NCBI GenBank assembly: GCA_003585845.1
Contig: NQOP01000001.1
Location: 535,629 to 547,654 of the forward strand
Reading direction: 5' to 3'
DNA: 12,026 bases
From: Bifidobacteriaceae bacterium NR021
Lineage (GTDB): Bacteria > Actinomycetota > Actinomycetes > Actinomycetales > Bifidobacteriaceae
Position numbers and translations under genes: made by a program. The notes beneath the pieces are model-generated. The model was not told the DNA's origin, made no database searches, and was given only the letters and a program-made list of their open reading frames with translations. Shown one piece after another: positions 5,678 to 12,026 of this stretch (positions are counted from its first letter, which is position 1; the number at the start of each line of letters is the position of its first letter).

Positions 5678-7878
5678 TTTGCGTAGCAATTGATGGACCA
5701 GCAGGAGTAGGTAAATCTTCTACTTCTCGTGCTTTAGCACAATACTATGGGTTTGCGTATTTAGATACGGGTGCAATGTATAGAGCTGCTGCTTGGTGTT
5801 GCTTGAAGCAAGGTATTGATTTAAGCACGCAACTTGAATTGGATGAGGAAGGAAATCCTGTAAATTCAGCGGATACTGAACGCTTTAATCAAATTGTTGA
5901 AGCTATTGGAGCCTTATTTACTGAAAGTGACGCTAACTTTAGTGTTGATCCTAAGAATCCTGTAGTGACTGTCGAAGGTGAGGATATTAGCGAAGAATTG
6001 CGTTCCAGCGAAGTTTCTTCGCATGTGTCTACTGTATCTTCAATTCCTGCAGTTCGCCGTATGCTTATTGCTGCTCAGCGTGCGTATATTGCTTCAGAGT
6101 CAGATGAAGATTCTTTCTCTAAAGGTGAGGGAATAGTTGCAGAAGGCCGCGATATTACTACTGTTGTAGCTCCTAATGCGCAAGTTCGAGTGCTGCTTAC
6201 TGCACGCGAAGAAGTGCGTCAAGCTCGCAGAAACAAGCAGAATATTGCGCAAGAAAATTTGCAAAATAATGAATCTAAAAATAATGAATCTGAAGAAGAC
6301 GATATTCGCGCTCGTGACGCTAAAGATTCTAAAGTTACGCATTTTCTTCAAGCAGCAGACGGCGTTACAACTCTAGATAATTCTGATTTGACTTTTGAGC
6401 AGACTCTTGATGCTCTTGTTGAAATGGTTGACGCTGCTATCGAGCAGGATGAGTACGACCGTTATGCCGCTAATCTTGAAGGCTACGATCTTGACGATGA
6501 AGACCGTGCGCTTCTTCGAGGCGACGAAGTAAATCAAGACGATGCAAAAGACTCTAAAGCTGTTGGAGTAATCGCCATTATAGGCCGACCAAACGTTGGA
6601 AAATCAACGCTTGTAAATCGTATTTTGGGTCATCGTGTAGCTGTTGTAGAAGATACTCCAGGTGTTACGAGAGATCGCGTAAGCTACGACGCTGAGTGGG
6701 CTGGAACCAACTTCAAGCTTGTTGACACTGGCGGCTGGGAAGCAGATGTTGAAGGCATTGATTCTTCTATTGCTCAACAAGCGCAAGTAGCAGTGCGTTT
6801 AAGCGATGCTGTGATTTTCCTAGTAGATGGTCAAGTTGGTTTAACAGCTACAGACGAGCGTATTGTTTCAATGCTTCGCGCTGCAGGTAAGCCTATTACT
6901 TTGGCTGTGAACAAGGTTGACGACGCTAGAAGCGAGTATTTGACTGCAGAGTTTTGGAAGCTCGGAATGGGTGAGCCTTACGGAATTTCTGCAATGCACG
7001 GCAGAGGCGTTGGAGATTTGCTTGATGCAGCGCTCAATTCTTTGAAGAAAGCGAATAAAACTTCAGGATTCTTAACTCCAGAAGGACTTCGCAGAGTTGC
7101 TTTAGTAGGTCGTCCAAACGTTGGTAAGTCTTCGCTTTTGAATCATTTAGCTCATGAAGAGCGATCTGTAGTAAACGATTTGGCTGGAACTACTCGTGAC
7201 CCTGTTGATGAGGTTGTGCGAGTTGACGGCGAGGATTGGCTGTTTATTGACACTGCTGGTATTAAGCGCAGGCAGCACAAGCTTACGGGTGCCGAATACT
7301 ATTCTTCACTTCGTACGCAAGCTGCGATTGAACGCTCGGAACTTGCTTTGATTCTTTTTGATTCTTCCCAACCGATTGCAGAGCAGGATTTGAAAGTTAT
7401 GAGCCAGGCTGTAGACGCAGGTCGAGCAATCGTACTTGTGTTTAACAAGTGGGACTTGATGGACGAATTTTCCAGACAGCGCATGGAACGATTGTGGAAA
7501 ACTGAGTTTGAGCGCGTAACTTGGGCTGAGCGCGTAAATCTTTCCGCAAAAACAGGATGGCATACGAATCGTCTTGCGCGCGCTATGCGAACAGCTTTAG
7601 ACAGCTGGGATAAGCGCATTCCTACAGGCAAGCTCAATGCTTTCTTAGGGCGTATTCAGTCTGCTCATCCGCATCCGTTGCGAGGTGGAAAGCAAGCGAG
7701 AATCTTGTTTGCCACGCAAGCTTCTACGCGCCCACCGCGTTTTGTAATATTCACAACTGGCTTCTTAGAGCACGGCTACCGTCGCTTTATTGAGCGATCA
7801 CTTCGAGAAGAATTTGGATTCGAGGGAACTCCTATTCAAATCTCCGTAAAAGTACGAGATAAGAAGAAGCGCAAGTAA
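5674..7878 (+). CDS. Fused cytidylate kinase - ribosome assembly GTPase Der
   Basis: One 734-residue chain joins two enzymes that are usually separate (cmk and der/engA). Residues 1-255 are cytidylate kinase, which phosphorylates CMP and dCMP: P-loop GPAGVGKSS (8-16), DTGAMYRA (31-38) and [10 protein letters not shown] (157-165). An acidic linker (about 256-295) leads to Der, a double GTPase needed for 50S assembly. The first G domain has GRPNVGKS (304-311), DTGG (351-354) and NKVD (413-416). The second has GRPNVGKS (479-486), DTAG (526-529) and NKWD (591-594). A KH-like domain (about 650-734) with a Lys-rich end closes the protein. GTG 5674 is preceded by AAGGAGG (5660-5666) and overlaps the stop of the upstream gene. 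The fusion is common in bifidobacteria and is not an assembly artefact. The LID region of the kinase is unusual (Asn/Glu-rich, and lacks an expected Arg). Confidence 0.96.
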   Translation: MICVAIDGPAGVGKSSTSRALAQYYGFAYLDTGAMYRAAAWCCLKQGIDLSTQLELDEEGNPVNSADTERFNQIVEAIGALFTESDANFSVDPKNPVVTVEGEDISEELRSSEVSSHVSTVSSIPAVRRMLIAAQRAYIASESDEDSFSKGEGIVAEGRDITTVVAPNAQVRVLLTAREEVRQARRNKQNIAQENLQNNESKNNESEEDDIRARDAKDSKVTHFLQAADGVTTLDNSDLTFEQTLDALVEMVDAAIEQDEYDRYAANLEGYDLDDEDRALLRGDEVNQDDAKDSKAVGVIAIIGRPNVGKSTLVNRILGHRVAVVEDTPGVTRDRVSYDAEWAGTNFKLVDTGGWEADVEGIDSSIAQQAQVAVRLSDAVIFLVDGQVGLTATDERIVSMLRAAGKPITLAVNKVDDARSEYLTAEFWKLGMGEPYGISAMHGRGVGDLLDAALNSLKKANKTSGFLTPEGLRRVALVGRPNVGKSSLLNHLAHEERSVVNDLAGTTRDPVDEVVRVDGEDWLFIDTAGIKRRQHKLTGAEYYSSLRTQAAIERSELALILFDSSQPIAEQDLKVMSQAVDAGRAIVLVFNKWDLMDEFSRQRMERLWKTEFERVTWAERVNLSAKTGWHTNRLARAMRTALDSWDKRIPTGKLNAFLGRIQSAHPHPLRGGKQARILFATQASTRPPRFVIFTTGFLEHGYRRFIERSLREEFGFEGTPIQISVKVRDKKKRK
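6263..6291 (+). repeat. In-frame 15-bp tandem duplication in the kinase LID region
   Basis: AAAATAATGAATCT occurs at 6263-6276 and again at 6278-6291, a period of 15 bp or five codons. It encodes [10 protein letters not shown] in the fused kinase. The repeat keeps the reading frame, so slippage here would only add or remove five residues in a flexible loop. Confidence 0.75.
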
Positions 7879-7900
7879 AGCGCAAGTAAGTCACAAGTAA
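7872..7900 (+). repeat. Three 11-bp-spaced CAAGTAA repeats at the end of cmk-der
   Basis: CAAGTAA begins at 7872, 7883 and 7894, exactly 11 bp apart. The first copy contains the last codon and stop of cmk-der. The other two lie in the 50-bp gap before the helicase. No terminator is visible in that gap. Confidence 0.65.
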
Positions 7901-7928
7901 GTTAGTCTTAAATAAAGTAGGAGCGTAT

Positions 7929-10457
7929 ATGGCTGGTTTGGGCGAGTTAGCTCTTGATTTGCATCATGCTAGCGAAGATGAGATTTTTCAAGCATTTGTT
8001 GATTGGGTTAAAGATAACAAACATGTAGATTTGTGGCCGCATCAAGAAGAATCCATTATGGATTTGCTTGCAGGAGACCATGTTATCTTAAACACTCCAA
8101 CAGGTTCTGGAAAGTCGCTTGTCGCGCTCGGTATGCATTTTGCGGCACTCACCACCGGCAGACGCTCCTACTATACTGCGCCAATTAAAGCTCTTGTATC
8201 TGAAAAATTCTTCGATTTAGTAGCTATTTTTGGGCGTGACAACGTTGGTATGATTACAGGCGACTCGCATATTAATGCGGATGCTCCAATAATCTGCTGC
8301 ACGGCGGAAATCTTAGCAAATCAGGCCTTACGTGAAGGCGTAAATGCTGAAGTTGATTGCGTTGCAATGGACGAATTCCACTACTATGGTGATCCAGAGC
8401 GTGGATGGGCTTGGCAAGTGCCTCTGCTTACACTTCCAAATACGCAATTCTTACTTATGAGTGCAACTCTTGGAGACGTAACGGATATTGCGGAACGCTT
8501 AGAAAAATCAACAAAAAGAAACGTCGATATTATTGCAGACGCTCCAAGACCAATCCCGCTCGAATACAAGTACACAGATAAGCCGCTTGCAACAACTGTA
8601 GAACTCTTATTTAACAAGGGTTTAACGCCAATTTACGTAGTTCATTTTTCGCAAGATGCAGCTTTGGAAACAGCGCAAGCGCTCGCAAGCACTGGAGTTT
8701 CAAGCAAAGAGCAGCGAGACAAAATTGCTCAAGCCATTAAAGGTACTAAATTTACTACAGGTTTCGGCAAAATTTTGCAAAGGCTACTGCGCACTGGTGT
8801 AGGCGTACATCATGCTGGTATGCTTCCGCGCTACCGTAGGCTTGTCGAACAACTAGCTCAGCAAGGATTGCTGCCGGTTATTTGTGGTACAGACACTCTC
8901 GGCGTTGGCATTAACGTGCCAATTCACTCGGTTGTGCTTACGGCTCTTACAAAATTTGATGGAAATCGTAGTAGAAAGCTTCGCGCTCGAGAGTTTCATC
9001 AAATTGCAGGGCGTGCAGGCAGAATGGGATTCGATACTGAGGGCTTAGTAGTTGCAGAGGCTCCAGAGTTCGAAATTGAGAATGCGCGCGCTGTTGCAAA
9101 AGCTGGAAATGATCCTAAAAAGCTTAAAAAAGTTAAGCGTAAGAAAGCTCCAGAAGGCTTTGTAGTTTGGGGCGAGCCGACATTTGCTAAGCTTATTGAA
9201 AGCGCTCCCGAAACTTTGAATCCTCACATGGTTGTAACGCACTCAATGATTTTGAACGAAGTTACGCAAGGTGGGGATGCTAGAGCGCGCGTTGAAAAGC
9301 TTATTGAAGATAGCGCACAAAAGCCGCAGGATAAAGAAAAATTGCTTGAGCGTTGCGACGATATTTTCCAAACTTTGCTCGATACTCAAGTCATTGAATG
9401 CAGAGAGCGCGCTGACGGTTCTTGTGATTATGATCTTGATGTTGCAATGCCTGACGGTTTTGCGCTAGATCAGCCGCTTTCTCCATTCTTGCTCGCAGCT
9501 TTGGAACTTCTAGACCCAGAATCTGAAAGCTATGCGCTTGACGTAATTTCTATGGTTGAAGCAACTTTGGATGACCCTAAGCCTGTTCTTCGTGCGCAAG
9601 AGCGTAAAGCTCGCGATGCTGCAATGGCTGGCATGAAGGATGATGGTATTGATTACGAGGAGCGCATGGAACGCTTAGCTGAAGTTAGCTATCCTAAGCC
9701 TCTTGAGGATTTGCTAGCTCCTGCTTTTGCGCAATATCGCAAGGACGTGCCTTGGGCAAACGACTACTGGCTAAAGCCTAAATCTGTGCTTCGAGACATG
9801 GTTGAAACCGCCTCCGATTTTACTGGATACATTTCTCGTTATGGCATTGCTAGAAGTGAGGGAACGCTTCTTCGTTACCTTTCGGACGCTTATCGTTCGC
9901 TTGCTCGCACTGTGCCAGAAGACATGCTTAACGAAGAATTGCGTGATATTATTTCGTGGCTTCGTCTTGTTGTGCGCTCTATTGATTCAAGTCTTGTCGA
10001 CGAGTGGGAGAGTGCAGGAGGATCGGATGCTGAAGCTAGCGCTGTAACTATGGCTGCGCCTTCAACTTCTGAGTCTGTAGTTGAGGATCGTCGTGGTCTT
10101 ATTGTGTTGATTAGGAATGCAATGTTCCGCCGAGTGCAGCTTATGGATTTGGAAGATGCGGATACTTTAGGAGAGCTTGACAAGGCTTGGGGTTACGGCG
10201 TTCACGAGTGGAATGATGTGCTTGATGACTATTACGACGAGCACGAGTATGTTGGAATAGACGCCAAGGCTCGAAGTGGCGATTTGTTTATTTTGGATGA
10301 TTCACTTGAGAAGAGTGAACATTCGTGGAAAGTTCGACAGATAATCGACGATTCAGATGGAGACCATAATTGGGCTATTACTGGCGTTGTCGATTTGGAT
10401 ATAACTCAAGACGAAGGTGAAGTTGTGTTCTTCGACTATCAAGTTTCGCATGTGTGA
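7929..10457 (+). CDS. Ski2-like DEAD/DEAH-box helicase with DUF3516-type C-terminus
   Basis: This 842-residue superfamily 2 ATPase probably unwinds RNA or RNA structures in the cytoplasm. The helicase core occupies about residues 35-370: LWPHQEES (35-42), motif I TGSGKS (58-63), TAPIKALVSEK (83-93), motif II DEFH (148-151), motif III SAT (178-180), HHAGMLP (294-300), motif V GVGIN (325-329) and motif VI QIAGRAGR (358-365). The DExH form and HHAGMLP are typical of Ski2/Mtr4 relatives. The C-terminal half (about 385-842) is the long actinobacterial extension I place in DUF3516; it is acidic, with a basic KKLKKVKRKK patch near 395-405. AGTAGGAG ends five bases before the ATG. The gene follows cmk-der by 50 bp with no terminator, so it probably belongs to the same operon. 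Its substrate is unknown, and it is distinct in layout from HelY. Confidence 0.92.
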   Translation: MAGLGELALDLHHASEDEIFQAFVDWVKDNKHVDLWPHQEESIMDLLAGDHVILNTPTGSGKSLVALGMHFAALTTGRRSYYTAPIKALVSEKFFDLVAIFGRDNVGMITGDSHINADAPIICCTAEILANQALREGVNAEVDCVAMDEFHYYGDPERGWAWQVPLLTLPNTQFLLMSATLGDVTDIAERLEKSTKRNVDIIADAPRPIPLEYKYTDKPLATTVELLFNKGLTPIYVVHFSQDAALETAQALASTGVSSKEQRDKIAQAIKGTKFTTGFGKILQRLLRTGVGVHHAGMLPRYRRLVEQLAQQGLLPVICGTDTLGVGINVPIHSVVLTALTKFDGNRSRKLRAREFHQIAGRAGRMGFDTEGLVVAEAPEFEIENARAVAKAGNDPKKLKKVKRKKAPEGFVVWGEPTFAKLIESAPETLNPHMVVTHSMILNEVTQGGDARARVEKLIEDSAQKPQDKEKLLERCDDIFQTLLDTQVIECRERADGSCDYDLDVAMPDGFALDQPLSPFLLAALELLDPESESYALDVISMVEATLDDPKPVLRAQERKARDAAMAGMKDDGIDYEERMERLAEVSYPKPLEDLLAPAFAQYRKDVPWANDYWLKPKSVLRDMVETASDFTGYISRYGIARSEGTLLRYLSDAYRSLARTVPEDMLNEELRDIISWLRLVVRSIDSSLVDEWESAGGSDAEASAVTMAAPSTSESVVEDRRGLIVLIRNAMFRRVQLMDLEDADTLGELDKAWGYGVHEWNDVLDDYYDEHEYVGIDAKARSGDLFILDDSLEKSEHSWKVRQIIDDSDGDHNWAITGVVDLDITQDEGEVVFFDYQVSHV

Positions 10458-10476
10458 TTTTTAAAATGTGCTAACG

Positions 10477-10504
10477 GAATGCAAAACACAGAATGCAGAA
10501 TGCA
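10477..10504 (+). repeat. Three GAATGCA copies upstream of rarA
   Basis: GAATGCA occurs at 10477-10483, 10491-10497 and 10498-10504, the last two in direct tandem. The copies lead directly into the SOS box. They may be chance in a short region; no known regulator site is recognised in them. Confidence 0.45.
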
Positions 10505-10505
10505 A

Positions 10506-10521
10506 TCGAACGTTTGTTCTA
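10506..10521 (+). promoter_or_regulatory. Predicted LexA (SOS) box of rarA
   Basis: The 16-mer TCGAACGTTTGTTCTA matches the actinobacterial SOS box TCGAAC-N4-GTTCGA at 11 of 12 specified positions, the one mismatch being T for G near the end. It ends 22 bases before the rarA ATG, where a bound repressor would block the promoter. LexA itself is not in the window, so binding is inferred. Confidence 0.7.
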
Positions 10522-10543
10522 TAGGTAGTGTAAGCTGGTATTT

Positions 10544-11938
10544 ATGGAGCAGGATTTATTTGCAGCAAGTAGCGCGCCGAGTGATGTGACTCGTCCGTTG
10601 GCAGTGCGTATGCGCCCGAGCGGTATTGAAGACGTGCTAGGGCAGTCGCATGCTCTAAAAGAAGGTTCGCCTTTGCGCAGGCTTGCAAATCCGCAATCTA
10701 AAGGTTCTCTTACTGCTCCAAGTTCTGTTGTGTTGTTTGGCCCTCCGGGAGTTGGCAAAACTACGCTCGCTTATATTGTTGCTCGTCAGTCTGGTCGCGT
10801 GTTTGAAGAGCTTTCTGCTGTAACTTCTGGAGTTAAAGACGTTCGTGCGGTACTTGATCGCGCGCATGAGCGTTTGGTTAGTAATGGTCAAGAAACAGTT
10901 CTGTTTATTGACGAAGTTCACCGTTTTTCTAAATCTCAACAAGATGCTTTGCTTCCAAGCGTTGAAAATCGCGACGTAACTTTTATTGGAGCTACTACCG
11001 AAAACCCAAGCTTTTCAATCATTAAGCCGCTACTTAGTAGATCGGTAGTTGTTAAACTTGAGTCACTTAGCGTTGAAGATTTGCATACTCTTATAGAACG
11101 TGCGCTAACTAGCGAAAATGGTCTTAATAATCAGCTTAAAATCGACGATGACGCAATAGATTCTATTATTCGTTTAAGTGGGGGAGACGCTCGCAAAACT
11201 CTCACTATTTTAGAGGCGGCTGCAGGAGCAGTAACAGGAGATGTTGCGTTACAGCATGGCAAAAAGAAGCCTGTAATTACTGCTGATATTGTTTCTAATG
11301 TAATGGATACTACTACAGTTCGTTACGACAAAGATGGCGATGATCATTACGATGTGATTTCTGCTTTTATTAAGTCGATGCGCGGAAGTGATGTTGACGC
11401 TTCTTTGCATTATTTAGCGCGAATGCTTCGAGCTGGTGAAGACCCGCGTTTTATTGCAAGGCGAATTATGATTGCTGCTGCCGAAGAAGTTGGTATGGCA
11501 GCTCCGCAAATTTTGCAAGTAACTGTTGCAGCAGCTCAAGCAGTTGCTTTAATCGGCATGCCAGAAGCGCGTATTATTCTTTCTGAAGCTGTGATTGCTG
11601 TAGCAACTGCTCCTAAATCAAATGCAAGCTATAACGCTATTAATAAGGCTTTGCAAGACGTTGATGCTGGAAATATTGGTCAAGTGCCTCTTCATTTGCG
11701 CAACGCTCCTACTGCTTTGATGAAAAGTTGGGGAAACCATGACGGGTACAAGTATGCTCACGATTATCCGGGTGCTGTAGCATCCCAACAGTACATGCCA
11801 GACGAGCTAGTTGGTCGCGAATACTATCAGCCGTCGAATCGCGGCTACGAGCACGAGATTTCGCAACGTTTATCTCAAATCCGTGCCATTCTTCATGAAT
11901 ATAATGAAAGTAGAGATGCTGGGTATGAAAAAGAATAG
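10544..11938 (+). CDS. rarA: Replication-associated recombination protein RarA (MgsA), AAA+ ATPase
   Basis: RarA is a tetrameric AAA+ ATPase related to clamp loaders and to eukaryotic Mgs1/WRNIP1. It acts at stalled replication forks and interacts with SSB in species where this has been tested. The 464-residue protein shows PLAVRMRPSGIEDVLGQ (18-34), Walker A GPPGVGKT (66-73), Walker B FIDEVHRF (121-128), sensor 1 GATTENPSF (149-157), a likely arginine finger in LLSRS (R166) and sensor 2 GGDAR (R217). The C-terminal MgsA oligomerisation part (about 260-464) includes KSMRGSDVDASLHYLARML and the SWGNHDGYKYAHDYP segment. It is near the usual ~430-450 length and complete. There is no ribosome binding site before the ATG. 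TAAGCT at 10531-10536 sits seven bases upstream and could be a weak -10 for a leaderless message. A predicted SOS box upstream suggests induction by DNA damage. The next gene overlaps its end. Confidence 0.95.
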   Translation: MEQDLFAASSAPSDVTRPLAVRMRPSGIEDVLGQSHALKEGSPLRRLANPQSKGSLTAPSSVVLFGPPGVGKTTLAYIVARQSGRVFEELSAVTSGVKDVRAVLDRAHERLVSNGQETVLFIDEVHRFSKSQQDALLPSVENRDVTFIGATTENPSFSIIKPLLSRSVVVKLESLSVEDLHTLIERALTSENGLNNQLKIDDDAIDSIIRLSGGDARKTLTILEAAAGAVTGDVALQHGKKKPVITADIVSNVMDTTTVRYDKDGDDHYDVISAFIKSMRGSDVDASLHYLARMLRAGEDPRFIARRIMIAAAEEVGMAAPQILQVTVAAAQAVALIGMPEARIILSEAVIAVATAPKSNASYNAINKALQDVDAGNIGQVPLHLRNAPTALMKSWGNHDGYKYAHDYPGAVASQQYMPDELVGREYYQPSNRGYEHEISQRLSQIRAILHEYNESRDAGYEKE

Positions 11939-12026
11939 TGATTTTCTGTATTATTGCGTATCGACTGTTGTGCTTATATGCTGGCTTACTGCTTGCGTTG
12001 TGTATACTCTTTTTGCTGCAGATACC
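11925..12026 (+). CDS. Start of a membrane or secreted protein gene, cut by the window edge
   Basis: An ATG at 11925, in a different frame from rarA and overlapping its last 14 bases, opens 34 codons with no stop before the window ends. The peptide begins MKKNSDFLYYCVSTVVLICW and continues with more hydrophobic residues. The short basic start plus a ~22-residue hydrophobic run looks like a membrane anchor or signal peptide. The overlap with rarA suggests co-transcription and coupling. The ribosome binding site is weak. No family can be named from this fragment. Confidence 0.55.
   Translation, partial: MKKNSDFLYYCVSTVVLICWLTACVVYTLFAADT

Noticed and set aside
9890..10183. 97-codon minus-strand frame inside the helicase gene
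   Set aside because: It lies opposite a conserved-looking coding region, is Ser/Arg-rich and has no promoter or binding site.
10458..10505. Terminator after the helicase gene
   Set aside because: No stable hairpin with a T-run is visible. The TTTTT at 10458-10462 has no stem before it.

Overview
The window is a stretch of ordinary chromosome from an AT-rich member of the Bifidobacteriaceae. Gardnerella is my best guess. The evidence is the actinobacterial pairing of a DUF6350/PerM-like membrane protein with purH, a DUF3017 protein, a DEAD/DEAH helicase with a DUF3516-type C-terminal half, and a fused cytidylate kinase-GTPase Der, an arrangement common in bifidobacteria. Base composition is much more AT-rich than in most Bifidobacterium. 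Species assignment is inference from composition and gene content. I see no transposase, phage gene, CRISPR array, tRNA or rRNA.

Layout. Positions 1-108 are AT-rich sequence with no supportable gene. A multi-pass membrane protein (109-1482) is followed after 33 bp by purH (1516-3186), probably as one operon. PurH carries out the last two steps of IMP synthesis. After purH comes a 48-bp array of 8-bp units and a strong intrinsic terminator (3255-3290). A small DUF3017 membrane protein (3348-3665) then starts from its own promoter, apparently on a leaderless message. It converges on a minus-strand aquaporin-family channel (3674-4657) with only 8 bp between the stop codons.

The 246-bp gap between the aquaporin and the next operon holds a clear promoter (4696-4724) firing rightwards, a 12-codon mini-ORF almost at the predicted transcription start, and a long AT-rich leader. 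The operon begins with an RsuA/RluB-type rRNA pseudouridine synthase (4904-5677). Its stop codon overlaps the GTG start of cmk-der (5674-7878). Fifty bases later comes a large SF2 helicase (7929-10457). The theme is ribosome maturation and RNA handling: rRNA pseudouridylation, Der-dependent 50S assembly, CMP/dCMP phosphorylation and a Ski2-like helicase.

rarA (10544-11938), a replication-fork AAA+ ATPase, sits behind its own regulatory gap. That gap carries a near-perfect actinobacterial LexA/SOS box (10506-10521), which suggests DNA-damage control. A membrane-protein gene overlaps the end of rarA and runs off the window.

No undescribed system is evident. The points most worth a second look are the SOS box at rarA, the unusual predicted selectivity filter of the aquaporin, the mini-ORF in the rRNA-synthase leader, and the 8-bp tandem array after purH.
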